A DNA stretch of 64,000 nt, taken from positions 2,764,769 through 2,828,768 of the forward strand of contig JAYKAV010001887.1 in assembly GCA_035582835.1 (NCBI GenBank), read 5' to 3'. Shown here one piece after another: positions 1 through 12,882 of this stretch (positions are counted from its first letter, which is position 1; each line of letters opens with the position of its first letter). Position numbers and translations under genes: made by a program. Source of the DNA: Phoebastria nigripes. Taxonomy: Eukaryota; Chordata; Aves; Procellariiformes; Diomedeidae. The notes under the pieces are model-generated. The model saw nothing but the letters and a program-made list of their open reading frames with translations. It was not told the DNA's origin and made no database searches.

Positions 1-1424
1 AGAGATTTACAAGAACTGTGTGAGAAGTTAAAGACAAGTCTCTTGAGATTATTGGCCATTTCTTAACTAGTTTTTAACAGGACTCCAGGAGAGGAGAGAG
101 TTGGGGGGAGGGGGGGGGAAACAACTAAGAAAATAAAGTCAAGGATGTTTGTTGTCAGATCAAGTAGGAAACCATGCAGTATATTGTGCTGTACAACAAT
201 AGTTCATACAGATAGTTCTCACAAAAAGAAATCACTGCCAGCTTTTTTGATATGTTTACTTCACCATAACTGAATTTCATAGCAGGACTACATTTTAATG
301 CATTCTGCATTGTAATGCCAGCCCTGCATGTTTCCATCATGACATGATTCTGACAAATCCACATAACCAAAAGATACTCATGGTTGCACGCTTGCTACCT
401 TGAATTCTTGGAAGATAACATGGTGCAGGGCTTCAGCCGAAGTTTCACACAGGTGCCATCATTGCCATGCTGAATGATACTCAGAGTCAGTCTGGCTTTT
501 CTCTGAAAGCAGCTGCATTTGCATCAGTGTGCTAAGCCAAATAAGTACCATGTTGTAGCTCCTGCTTTTAAAAGCTTAATTTTAGGAAGAACCATGTATT
601 TCACAAACAGTATTGAAAACACAATGACATATGTAATTCTTAATTTAAAGCCCAAAGACTCAAACTTTGTGATCAAACACTGCAGCTCTAACAATTTAAA
701 ACTTAACTGAGCAGACTAGAGTAGCAAATGACGATCATGCCCAGAAGGTAGGTTAGTATGACATGTTTGCTGGAGGCTNGTGAGCTGCTCTGCCAGACAC
801 CAGCTGCTGCACAGGCAGGCAACAAGAAACAACCTGTCTTAGGGATAGCAATCACCCCAGTTCTTTTGTAGAATTTTCTATAATCCACACTGAATCTGAA
901 ATAAAATTAGTGAAAATAGTAGCTTATTTACATGCCTGTTTACAAATGCCTTTCTTTATAAGAAAGAGTTAAAACATGGGTTTATTTGGACAAATCTTTA
1001 TGAGATGATATTAAGCTCTTAGAAATGCAATAACAGTCTAATATTAGCTCTCCAGAAGCAAGCATGAATCACTAAAGGGAGTAACTCCAAGTATGTTGTA
1101 ATCCTATCCTTTTGTTTGATAGTGTGAGTATATAAGATGATATATTACAATTGTTTTATACATATGCTAGATATATGTCTTTCAGACAAAACTGATAATA
1201 GGTACAGTTAACAGTGCCCATTAAACTGCAAAGCAAGTACAAGAAAATTATTGATACAGATGCTGTTTGTACTTTCTGTGGCAAGAGCCACCACAAAGGC
1301 ATATTAGTAGTTTTTAACTTGTCTGAAAATAAATTACNTGGAGCAGAGATGCTCTATTCCTTTGGTATACTATAGGCATGTTATTAAAATCCCCTTAGAC
1401 CAATGTGTTTTACTCTCTAAACTT

Positions 1425-1440
1425 AAAAAAAAAAAAAAAA
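1425..1440 (+). repeat. Poly(A) run
   Basis: An uninterrupted run of 16 A. It could be the tail of an old retroposed sequence, but I see no target-site duplication or recognisable element upstream. The bases that follow are GC-rich, with a run of ten G near 1.54 kb. Confidence 0.7.
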
Positions 1441-3235
1441 TTGTGTCATCTCCAACTAGCAGAGACCAGTTTTTCTACCATTAACTTTTCAAATACGTTT
1501 TTGGTCAGGGCATCACAAGGGCTGGCTGGGAGCTGGGGGGGGGGGTACCGCAGCCAGCCGGGCAGGGGCCTCACCAACCAACTCAGCAAGGCAGGTCCGG
1601 AGATGGCAGCCAGGTTCAACCAAGAGTCCACATCATCGGGCAAGTCCCTGGTGATAAGGCAGGTCCAAGGTCACACCAGCTCAGGGTCCCTGGCCGGGCA
1701 CAGGGGTGGCAGTGGCTGCAGACCAGCGCTCCTCCAGCATCGCTCAGGGAGGGATTGAGGGGCCAGGGCTGAGCTTAAATGGGCACCTGGGGCCCTGGGA
1801 CACAGGTGTGGGTGAGGCCCCACGTGAGGCTGCTCAGGGCCATTAATACCAATTAGGGTATTAATGTATTAGGGCCCTGACACTTTCGATAGGTAGCTCT
1901 GCCCACTAATCCATAAAACACAGGTTATTTGATCCTCTGATTGAATATTATCTGAGCAGTGTTAAAAATAAATTGGCAGCTAATTCAACTTCTGTTTGCT
2001 GATGTTGATATATAGATTGTCATTTTTGGGAAAGGAAAAAAAAAAAAAGAGATTCTCTGATTCAGATATTTTATGTCATAAGCTATTTGGTAAATACTAC
2101 AGTGTGTCTGACTTGAGTAATGAAATCCTCAGAAATGGCTGTATCCACTTGCGTTCTGATAAATGTCTTTGAGTTGAGCGCACAATACATTGTCTTTCAG
2201 ATGTCATCTGTAATAACTGCAGTTCTGATTAGCCACTTCAATAAATAGATGCCCTCCAGACTGAAGAAAACACCAACCTTAGAGAACTAAGGCTGTCCAA
2301 AGTAGGCAGCTGAGGATTTGATTTGATCAGAAAACAGCTGATAATAGAAATAACTGATAATAAATTAGCAGCTGAAGTAGCAGCAAACATTTTGAGTTTT
2401 AATACTAAGAAAAGGTTTGTAGTTTTATAGCTAGTAAATGCTCAGTTGGGCTACCCACAGAGGCTGCAGAATCCTCTTTGGAAGATTTCAGAGCAGACAA
2501 GCAAAATTTTGGTCGAGGCTAGTCTAGATATATAAAACTCCACTTCAGAGCAGAGGAAGGGATTGAGTGACCACTTAAGTTCCCCTTCAATCCTATGTTT
2601 CGATCATTCATGCTCTCTTTATGTCCATGTCTCCTTTTTCTGCTACGGGCAAGTGCCCATTTTTTTCACAGATTTGAGAAAATCTGTTCACCCAGTGGGC
2701 AGGAGGAGGAAGTGGGGTTTTTTTGCAGTTCCTCTGCCAGGAAGGGAAACTATAACAACAATAAAGGTTATAAAAGGGGTTTTGACCAGTTTCCTCCACC
2801 CTCTTTGGATTTTGGCTGTGGGACCTAGGATTCATGCATAGATAAAATAATCTTTTAGCTTTAGCAACCTTATCTTACTTTTTGATTCATATTTGTGACA
2901 GTCTTTTCCAGAGACACGTTTCTGTTAATTCTTTTTCTATACTATACACAGATGGTGTAAACATTTTTACAAAGTGTTAGGTCAATGGCTAGTGAACAAA
3001 AAATGTAGAACTGGCACGTTCTCTGCAATTTGAATTGTTTCTTTGCTCTCTAAAGGTCTGGTTTTTTAAACACATTTGTTTACTTTCAGGTGTTGCTATA
3101 GCATCACTTGGTCACAAGAGGGAACTCGCATATCAGTCTCTATGATTTATTTTTTATATTAAAACTCTGAGGACTCTGCAGACTAATGGAAAGAATATGT
3201 TAGGTTATGCATGTGTGTGAGAGATGTAAGTGTGC

Positions 3236-3263
3236 ATATATAAATCTATATATATTTATATAC
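3236..3263. repeat. TA-rich simple repeat
   Basis: An imperfect alternation of TATA and AAT units, typical of an AT microsatellite. No gene feature is associated with it. Confidence 0.6.
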
Positions 3264-6227
3264 CCACGCCTTTTAGTTACCAAAGAAGGGAGACCATTCA
3301 TAGAAATAAGGAACAATAACCCTAGCAGGCATGACAGCAGAAGAGAGCCTTGGAATGGCCCAGAAATAACTTTCTTATACTTAACGGGTATATATCTTAC
3401 ACTCATGGGGATATGCTCATGGGTTGTGGCTTGTCTCTGTTCCCACACTGCAGTTCTGTAAATCTCAAGACTCATACTAACTTACGGTATCAGGACACAG
3501 ACGGAGCAGAACACGCGCCCTCCCAGCAGAGCCTGACCAGCAGGGATTACTCTCAGCAATAGTTTTGCGCAGCCCTTAGTTTTAACTTTCTGTTTTAAGC
3601 CCAGGATCGCCTTTCACCTTTGCAGGGAGTCCTTTGCGAGCCAAAACTTGACTGTACCTGGGATCTGTCCCAGAATTTGTAGTATTGAATGTACCTGCAT
3701 ATTGTTTGATTGTTAACTGTGTTCATTAAAGGAGAAGAATCAAATACTAATTAATTTTCAATTTCTCCTAGATGGCAGTGGCAGCAGCATGGATTGTATC
3801 CAATCTGCTCGAGGCTCATTTTCTAAAATAAATAAACCTATAAATCCAGAGTTTTCTAACCTGAGAATTAATGTTGTCCTCAGAACTTGGTGTCACACAT
3901 CTTCCTACATTGATGTTCCCACTGGTCAAGCAATTGGCCAGCAATCCTGCTAATGTATTTGCAAGTTCCTTCAAGAAAACNCATAATGAATGCCCCTAAT
4001 AAACTGAGCACAGCATGGGAACTTTTCTTGGAAACCGTGCTGCTGTTTCTGGCCAACTGCTAGAGAAGACAGCCTGTGCGCAGCTTACAAGGTAACACCT
4101 GACAGTTCAGCAGCTGGATTTGGATCTGGATTTGTTGATATTTGAGTTGTAGATGCTCAGGGTGGTTGGTTTCCTAGGAATCGGTAGCAACCTTCCTGTG
4201 TGAAAGTGAATTACCTCCTTTCACCCCTGGAGTGTGTCTGGTCCCTCACACAGATTCATTAAGCACTGCTGTCTCAAGCAGAAATTGCAGTGGCTCTTTA
4301 GCTTATCCCATGGCTGTGAAGCAGTGCAAACCCTCTGCACTGTGCCAGCATGAGCTACATAATAGGGTGATAGTTGCAGTATGCAGTCCTGGTTGGTTTG
4401 TCTTTCAGATGTATCATGTCCATTTTGCACATTTTCCATTTTGTCCTCTGACCTTGTGAGTTCCTTAGTTCCCTTCAAGTTTTCTTTCTGTACAACTGCT
4501 ACTCTTCAAATACAGCATCATGAAGAACATCCCCACCATGGCTGGTGGCACTGCTACAGATGCAGTGGATGTTGGGCCACACATCGGTGATGTGTTGCAA
4601 TGTATTTGGGGCCCTTGAGAAAAGAGGTGTCCTGCGCCATAGGGCCGATTCCTAGAAGAACTGTTATGTATTTTGTTTGGGATCCGCGAGTAGATGTTTG
4701 GAGAGATGTGCAAGTTTCAAGAAGCACAGAGTGAATTCTGTCAAGCTGATTCTTGTTTATGCAATGAAAGACACTGTAGGAAAGAGAAGGCAGCTTTCCT
4801 AACCGGAGCTTACTTACTGTACCACGAATCACGTGGATACCTGTCAGTTTTGATAGATGGTAGGGCTGCTGGTCTTGAAACTTCTAAGAGAAGGTTACAT
4901 GTAACTAATCATTATCTATAATCTGCACATCTGATTTATTAAACAATTTAATTATTGATTTAATTGCACCACACCTGCATACCATTTTTCTGTTTGTTAA
5001 CTTGGTGGGATAAGAAAGTTTGCACAATCTAATTTTGAAGATCTTAAAAGTCTGGGATTAGTCCAAGAAAATTACAAATAATAAGGCTAGACCTCAAGCA
5101 TGAACGTGTCTCATGCTGTTAGGACTTCTCACGTGGTACCGCAACCTGGATGTAAGCACAAACACGCTGTCAGAAAGGTGAAGACCCTCTCAAGGCTGTA
5201 TCTTCTAACTGCTGTAATATATTTGTGTGCTGTTGCTGATTCTGGACTTGGTTTGTGTCTCGATACACTTTTAGATGCCCTTCACTAGTGTATATGTGTC
5301 TTTTTGTAATAAATATAGCCAAATTACAGGACTGGATGGTCCTTCTTGGAACAGGGTACGTGATAGGATACTGTTGTTGTTCTGTGAGTCTGGGCTCTAG
5401 CCACTCTCATCCTTGTGGATTAATCTGCAATAACGGGTCTTCCAGCTTGATCAGGAATTTTGGTAGGGGTGACTGCAAATATATAGTTACCAAAGTGTGA
5501 AGTAGAACCAAAGCATGGCGATAACTGAACTTCATTTCATCATGGAGCCAGAAGAGTGCCAACTGTAGAACCACGTGGAAGTGTTTGGTTGTTTCCAAGA
5601 AACTTAGAGGAAAAATTTAATGGGAACAAAAAACATTTAGTCTTCGTTATTAATTCTCCTAAGGTTTTTTTAGAACACCTCTTTCAAGAATAGGAGGTTT
5701 TCCTCAGTTTTCAGTTGCTGAAAATGAAAAAAATTTCCATAAGTTTTCCAGTGGGAATATGAATAGATAGATACTGCTTGAAGATATTTCCCTTCCCACA
5801 GCCATTTAGATCATACACTTAGCATGAAAAAGATTTGGTTAGATCTTGTAAGAGTTCATTATAGATCCATCCATTATATTTTTCATGTTAGACAAGACTT
5901 GTAAGGAGTCATAGTTATGCCAGGTTTCCTTTCATTATTGATAAATCTGAAGAGGATTAAGCACGTTGCCACAAATACTTACCTGGGTGTTGATTGAAAA
6001 TATACCTTTAATGAATGCACTTAGAATTGGCCTTTTTGAATAGAAAAACTGACAACTTGTCCAAGGACAATTTCATGATATGCCTAAACTTACTTAACTG
6101 AGGGCACCCAGTGCAGGTACAGTCCCGTTCTTTTTTGCCCTCTCCCAGCTGTATGAAGAGTTGGATGGAAAATGAAGGATTATTTTTAGGTTGGACAGTT
6201 TTCAGTCCTGCACAGCCCCATGATTCC

Positions 6228-6350
6228 TGCATTGGAAACTTTAGCACAGCCAGGTTGTTGCAAAGCCCCAGGCATTTTCTAGTCGCTGGATCACCTCCTG
6301 GGGACAGCAGGTGGCAAAGCTGTCAGCACTGGTCAGGATCTTCTAAACAC
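6228..6350 (+). repeat. Unnamed ~125 bp repeat, copy A
   Basis: Matches copy B at 6796-6921 in the same orientation. Shared landmarks occur in the same order: GGAAACT, CAGGTTGTT, the block GCATTTTCTA, GCTGGA followed by a C-rich piece, CAG spaced likewise, and GGATCTTCT at the end. The copies differ by many substitutions and small indels, so the duplication or the two insertions are old. I cannot assign a named repeat family. Confidence 0.6.
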
Positions 6351-6795
6351 CACTTCCCCAGAGAATTTTTGGACATTCTGTTGATATTATAGTCAGTCTG
6401 CTTGCCAATAAGTTCAGTTACTCTGTTTATGGCAGGAATTCTATCTGTATTTTGACTCAGTACATTTAAAATTTCTTCAAAAGGTATTTGTATTCAAGGG
6501 AATGACCTCTACTAGGACATGTTATTTTGATAAAATATCTCTAGTATCAAACAAGTATCAGAGGTTTTCCTCATTCATTTTTTCATAGTTCCTCTTCCTT
6601 ATATCAAATAAATATAAAGTAAGAGTAAGATAAATTTCTCTGTTCATTTCTGTAGCTGGTATTGCCTTGCTCTCTGCAGTCATGGGGCTGGCAGCAGAGC
6701 ATTCCTGCAGTACGCACCTCTTGCCCCTGCTTCACCCACACTGCTCCACTTCTCTGGTGGTTTCCCCTCATGCAAGGGGATTTCTCAGTTTACTG

Positions 6796-6921
6796 CCTGG
6801 GAAACTCTGGTTCCCCATAAACAGGTTGTTCCAATACCCAAGCATTTTCTACCTGCTGGACCCCTCCAGAAGGCAATTAGCAGGGAACAAAATTTTTAGC
6901 AGTCATCGGGATCTTCTGGTC
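6796..6921 (+). repeat. Unnamed ~125 bp repeat, copy B
   Basis: Partner of copy A about 570 bases upstream, in direct orientation. The best-matching core is CAGGTTGTT to GCTGGA. The flanks beyond GGATCTTCT do not match, which sets the right edge of the shared unit. Confidence 0.6.
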
Positions 6922-9900
6922 TTCTAGTCTGTCCCAAGGTTTGATGCAAAGCTAAGCTGGTGCAGGGTGGCAAGAACAGCTCCAACAGCAACACTGAGCA
7001 GCAGCTCCCTTCTAACCCAAGAAGTCTGCTAGATTCTTGCCACTTTTTCTTTTCTCATCTTCATACCCCATGTAAATGGGGGCATTATATTGAAATATGC
7101 AGAATATGTGCTATATACACATAGCTTTGCTTAATTGCATAGAGATCAGTAAAAGGATTATTGGAATGGTGAAAGCTGCATAAAATTATCCTTCGCCTGC
7201 CCATCTTGTCCTCCGTGGCCCATCAATATCACAGAGTCTGCAAGGAGCAGGGAGACCATACTTTTAAAACACCTAAATTTTCCTTCCCTGTTCCCCAAAA
7301 TTGTCCCACAACTTCTGCAGCCTCAGCTAGCCACCAATGAAGGGGATCGTTGGGTCCTAAATGCCTGTTTTCTTAAATCACTGTGAGATGTGCTAAAGCA
7401 ATAGTTCTTAGGGGTACTTGCCTCTAAATAGGTGATAATGATTAAATGCGTTTTTGCACTTTTCCTTCCATAGCCTTTATTTCTTATTGGACTATGTTGC
7501 TGAAAATACCTTGTGGTCAACAGGGATCTTTAAGTTTTCATGCTTTCCTTTCTATTGCATTTTACTTACTAATATGATGTCAGGTGTATGGGAGCACGGC
7601 AAAATGAGAGTGAGAAACTTTTTCTGCCACCGTGGAACAATATTATATCTCAATGGCTGATTTATATCCTGCCTGAAGTCGGTGTCAGACAGAACATCTC
7701 TCGTCTCCCACAGGCTGCTTGCAAAGTCAGAAGTAGACTGATCATTATCTGCATCTCTTAAGTCATGATTTCCCTCTTATTTTGCTCTTTTACAATTCCA
7801 ATTTTGTGGGGAGTCAGGGGAAACTCCCATCACTCCTGGGCTTTTTGTTGATCTATTACCCCTGGAAAATACTTATTTAGTCTGAAAGTTATCAAATTAA
7901 AAACTAGCAATATGAACGCAACAAACAAATCAAGGCCATCTGTTTTCTTGTGAAGCCTCTTGATGATGCTGTTTCTGACATGAGTAAAAAGAAATCTCAC
8001 TGATATTTTACACGGAAAAATATCTCTAATGAAGTTTCTTACTTACTGTCACTTTTTCTAGATTATAACCTGATACAAGCTTAGGATTGTTTCATGTATT
8101 ACTACACTACTATATTTAAGATAGCAGAAACAATTCAGACACATTGCTCATTTATAAGCATCTTTGATTTTTAAAGCCCGTATGTGAATCAGGAAAAAAG
8201 GCCATTATGGCAATCTAGGCGTGGTGTTAGTGAAGCATTTTGCCTTCTCTTTCCAGCCCTTTCACTCCTTTGGTTGCCTGAGCCATGCTGCTGAGGAGCT
8301 ACAATCCATTCTGTGTCTCAACAGGAAGAAGACAACATTTATCTTGCATCTCATAACAATAGTGTGAACATTCAGGATTATTTACAGAGGTTCATATAAG
8401 GTGACAAAAGATTACTGTTTGAACTGGTGCCTGGTGTGCAACTTGCACTACAGAGTGTGTGTCCATGAAGATGCTGTAATTTATAGATCACTATGCTTGC
8501 TTCCATGAGAGATGCACATAAAAGTCCCGGGAATTTTTAGTTCTAGCTTTTGGAGATTTTTTTAGTTGCTTGAATCAGAAGTGGGAGACCAATAGAGAAG
8601 ATGGGAAGGGAGCTATAACCAGCTGTGGGTAGGTATAGGCTTATCTGGGGGGAAAACAGACTGGAAATGGTAGTTACTTCAGCTTTAGTCTTCCCAGTAG
8701 CACCACCTGATATTACATGTGCTGTCATTTGTGTCTTGGTGATGTTAAACCCTGGTGTGTGTTGGGCTCTGCAAGCAACACTATCAGTCTTCAGACAATT
8801 GTAAAATGCAGAGTGTTGGGGAGAAATGAGTTCTCCACCTCACCAAACTCTTGTTTTCTTACTTTTCTGTAAAACTAGAAGAGTGAGGCTTCTCCACATG
8901 CCTCAGGAGGGTGTTGTGAGGATTAGCCAGATAAGATCAGCTTTCTTATACAAATATGTAAAACTGCTTTTAAATACCAAGTGTGATTTATGACTGGGAA
9001 GCATTTGAATGGCAGCCCAGTGCCTTTCCTTCCCATAGCATGGCATATACCAGACTTGTTCTTACAGCGGTGCAAGAGACTCAGAAAAAAACAAGAACAT
9101 ACCAGATGCACTGGGGCAGCTTAGTCCCTCCAAAAATATCTTCAAAACCAGTGTTTGCCTGTCTGTCATTGGAGATAGCTTCTTATTAGATCTTTGACAT
9201 TGCTTAGGGCTTGGGCTTGTCCTGCAGCAGGTCATGGAGTTACGTAAAATCAGGGATAGCGGACCTGAGCTTTGGCTCTGCTGCTGTACTTCTGCCTTGG
9301 TAAGTATCGTAGCAGAGACCCAAGGATATAAAGCGGTCCTAGTCACGTTTCTGAAGACAGCACAAGTTTTGTAATAGCCATGCTGCTAAGTGGATGCCCT
9401 AAGAAAATACTACTGTGGAACTGCAGGTCTTGTGAATGGGTTTCTGGCTGGGTGCTGTCAGCAAATACCTTTCAAAGAAAGGGTTGTGTGCTGGCTGGTG
9501 TAGCAGGACTGGGAGAACTCTTCCTTGCTGAAGAGTAAAGTAGCTTCTCAAGTGTCTTTGGGTCACTCATAACATACAGTTTAGCATTACTTCATGCTAA
9601 TGGAGAAAAAATCATATCGTTGTGGCATGTGGCATGGAATTGGTCTGCACGTTCCCAACACTTAACTCTTGTGAGACAGACATTCCTGAAGAAGGAGGTG
9701 CTATGTACAGAGATAATGGTGTTTCTTTGCAGTTAGCAGAAAGTAACCATTCCTGCCCTGCATCCTCAGATATCGAGGGCTTCTGTCTCAGAAATCATAA
9801 AGTAAATAGTGTTCAGAGNCTCCTTTTCCTGATGTAAGTCATAGAAGCAAGGTGAGCGTGGAACTGTACATACTTGAAAACAAGCACGCACCTTGCCATA

Positions 9901-12643
9901 GGCACCTGGACAGGTTTGAATGGTTGGAAGAAGGGCTCTTTCCTAGAATCACAGTTGTTTATCAATTCCCCATTGTAAATCTATTCCACAATATAATCTA
10001 CTTGTGCAGACAAGTCATCTTACATACCAAATGTCTGACCTTTTTCACCTCCTCTGTCCCCCCTGCCCTATGCCACATCCTCTCCATCTGAGAGCATAGT
10101 ATGACATGTCCAGAGAGCTGCTAGAGAAAGATAATTGAGATAACAGAAGAAGGTACTTGTTACAGTAATTAACTCACTCAATGGATTAGTTTCCTTTTGT
10201 TTTCACCTGGCAGTTTCACAATCCTATTGTGAACCAAACTCAAGAGAGAGAGAAGAGGCCCACGAGCATCCGTAGGGTCCCACATCTGCTCAGGGGCTGG
10301 CCCAGGGCTGGCTGAAGGGATGTTCCATCCTGCCGAGAGACAGCCAGCCCTTCCCACAGGGCTGCCCAGGGGCTTGCAAAACCTCACTGGGCATTAGAGT
10401 CCCACGGAGAAGATCTGAATATGCCTGCGGGGAGGCAGAGGGCTAAACTACTCAAGGGTGGAGGACTATCACGTTTCCTGGACTCTAGATCACAGGGGTT
10501 TGGGGGAGGTCGCTGGTGCAAGCAAACACTTGGCATCAGCTCACCGATGCAAGGGGTATGTGTACAATCACAGACGGCAGTGGAGGCACTTATTTCAGGT
10601 TGCACAGTTCTGCAGTGAGTGCTTTAAGCACACAATGATCATTTCTCTCATGCGGATTGCAGACCGAGGCATCAGATAAGTAGATATTTTGCAGATGTAT
10701 CTTCCGCAGTTTAGTAAGTTTGGTTGGTTTTTCAAATTCTGTGCAAAAGTTTCTTATTACTGTGTTGCAGAACTGATTTGACTGGAAGCTGACTGACTAC
10801 ATTTGACTCTTGCCAGCTTATGTTGGGTAGAACTGAATTTATGATGTGTCTTTTGCTTGTGCCACGATTTCACAAATTACTGTATCTTTCATAAATCTAA
10901 TGAAGTCATTTTGGGAGTAAAAGTATTAGACAAAGAATTTTCTTTTTCCTTGCAGTTGCTGAAAACACACAGTTTAGAGCAGCTGTCTGCAGTCCTAGGA
11001 CCTGGGAAGTCTTTTGCTCATCTATAAAAATGAATCTACATTTTTCAGATTTTACGCTTGCTACAGGTTATGACGAGACACAGTGCTGGTGAACTGCACA
11101 CACAAAGATTTGAAAATCAAAGCATCNTGGAAACACTGAAATAGCTTGGATTTGCACTTGGAAAATATTAACAAGACTGAATATCAGTATTTGCTGAGGC
11201 AATATTTGGAAATTTGAGATCTGACATCATAGTAAGCACTAGATGCACTAAGATCTATGGATGTTAATGAGCCTTTTTCTTCTGTTCAAGGCCAGGAGCC
11301 TGTGTAAGCATTCTGTTGATTTGTCAGAAATGTGGATGATTTTTCTTTGCACTAGAATCCAAAAAAATGGTTATTTAGGAGAAAGCTGTCTGAGCTGAAT
11401 TTGGAGTAGGAAATGTAGGAAGATACGAAAATGTGAGAAAGATGAAATAGTTGNTTTATTTCTTGGTTTCATCTGCATAGGAGTTATCACAGAACTAGCC
11501 TTTTGTATTTTATTGTTTATTATCTTCTTATCATAATTGAACCAGGTGGCAGAAACACATCAAGAAATGCATTTGATCTGATATATATTACATATACAAC
11601 AACTTTTTAATAGTTGTATCAGATGCATTTTCTACAATCTAGATCTCTCTTTTCCCCCAAGCCCATATTAATGGAAACCTTAAGAATAATAATGTAGTTG
11701 ATGAGCATTTCCATCATGCTTTTGATCCTGGAAACATGTTCATCCCATCAATATCACACTTAATGCTGAAAAAAAGAAAGGGAATGCTATGCCTGTGTCT
11801 GTTCCTTGAAGTCTGAAAAATCCACCNTACTCCAGTGGAGGTGGTGAAGAAATGATGTCGTTGGAGGTCTTTTAAGATCCTCCATCTCAAAGGCCAGCCC
11901 TGTTACAAGGCCTCATCTCTTTTGTTCCTCTCTGAGGCACAAAGGAGATGAAATCTGACCTTCTCTCACTTGTTTGGGATTTTCCCTTGTGTGAAAAGAT
12001 CTAAGAAACTACTAGTAAGGCTGGAATAGGTGGCTGAGATAAGCATCTCCCCTTATATGTGTTTTCTTTTCAGCAAAGCTCCTTTTTTGCATCTTCTGTT
12101 TCTGTTGTGCTGAGTGGAGAGGTGATAGAGAAGCATATTAGAACATAGAGAAGTCTTAAATACATCCTGAGAAAGAAACAGTTGTCCACAACACGTTCCA
12201 AATACACAAGCCCATTAAGAACTTGTAATTAACCCTGGGTATGGTCTTGCTTTTGTATGTTAAAATGTTCATGAGTTCTCTACTGCTGAATATTTAGAAG
12301 AAAAAAAAAAGTGGCTATGGGTAGGAAAATCTGCAACCTTGCAAGAAAGAAGCTAAGTGACATATTCATGGTGTGTAGATATTACCAAAAAATAAAAGTG
12401 ATGCAGAAAGAAAACACAGAATTTCAGTTTGAATCTCAAGTCCACAAATATTTCTGGTGCTATGCAGTGGTCAGAGTGTGCATTTTGCTGTAGCATCTCA
12501 CGTGAGTGAAATTGTTGGACCGGAGCTTTGCAGAAGCATTTTGACACCCACTGGTACGAAAACAGGATGTTCAAACCTTTCATTTAAAACACAAGCACAA
12601 AGCATATAAAATGAAGACTCTTGAATACTTTTGGTGCTCAGGT

Positions 12644-12649
12644 TTTATT
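12644..12649 (-). terminator. IL9: IL9 poly(A) signal AATAAA
   Basis: The plus strand reads TTTATT, so the minus strand carries a canonical AATAAA about 126 bases after the IL9 stop codon. It is the first canonical signal downstream of the tandem AU-rich elements, giving a short 3' UTR. Confidence 0.7.
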
Positions 12650-12691
12650 GGTTTAGCAGTTGTTATTTCTACCTTTTATATTTCAGGTGGA

Positions 12692-12711
12692 CAATAAATA
12701 CAATAAATAAC
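12692..12711 (-). promoter_or_regulatory. IL9: Tandem AU-rich element in IL9 3' UTR
   Basis: On the minus strand two overlapping-type motifs follow each other: a perfect TTATTTATT nonamer at 12702-12710, then GTATTTATT. Both lie between the IL9 stop codon and the poly(A) signal. Such nonamers bind TTP/ZFP36-type decay factors in cytokine mRNAs (established knowledge), so this transcript is probably short-lived (inference). Confidence 0.75.
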
Positions 12712-12774
12712 TTTTCTGTTCTTTCTTATCAAAGAGTTTTGGGGGTTTTTTTAAGCTTTTTTACTTTTTTTTTT

Positions 12775-12882
12775 TTAAGCTCTAGGTTTATTGATTGCTT
12801 GATAGGTTCTCAGGATTTTATTCAAAAATTCCTTCACATTTCCCTTGGTCTTGTACTGGCATTGATCCCTGCGTGCCAGGCT
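12775..12882 (-). CDS. IL9: IL9 exon 5 (residues 104-138 and stop)
   Basis: Follows a TAG acceptor preceded by TTCTTTCTTCCATCA and ends in TAA at 12777-12775. It encodes the last cysteine (C111) and the final amphipathic helix, NVKEFLNKILRTYQ. Confidence 0.92.
   Translation of the reverse strand, partial: SLARRDQCQYKTKGNVKEFLNKILRTYQAINKPRA

Larger units (their letters stand above)
1..12640. other. Intergenic region downstream of IL9; no gene recognised
   Basis: I find no exon set with good splice sites and no recognisable protein here. The longest open frames are about 60 to 120 codons, as expected by chance, and none continues across plausible splice junctions. In mammals FBXL21 and LECT2 follow IL9, but no F-box leucine-rich-repeat exon and no LECT2-like cysteine exon is visible, so those genes probably lie beyond the window. 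The stretch holds a poly(A) run near 1.43 kb, a G-rich patch near 1.54 kb, a TA-rich tract at 3.24 kb and a pair of related elements at 6.2 and 6.8 kb, listed separately. Confidence 0.6.

Noticed and set aside
1405..1758. 117-codon plus-strand frame starting near a poly(A) run
   Set aside because: Opens through low-complexity poly(A) and G-rich sequence, with no conserved features.
1..12640. FBXL21 or LECT2 expected by synteny
   Set aside because: No long F-box LRR exon and no LECT2-type cysteine exon could be found on either strand.
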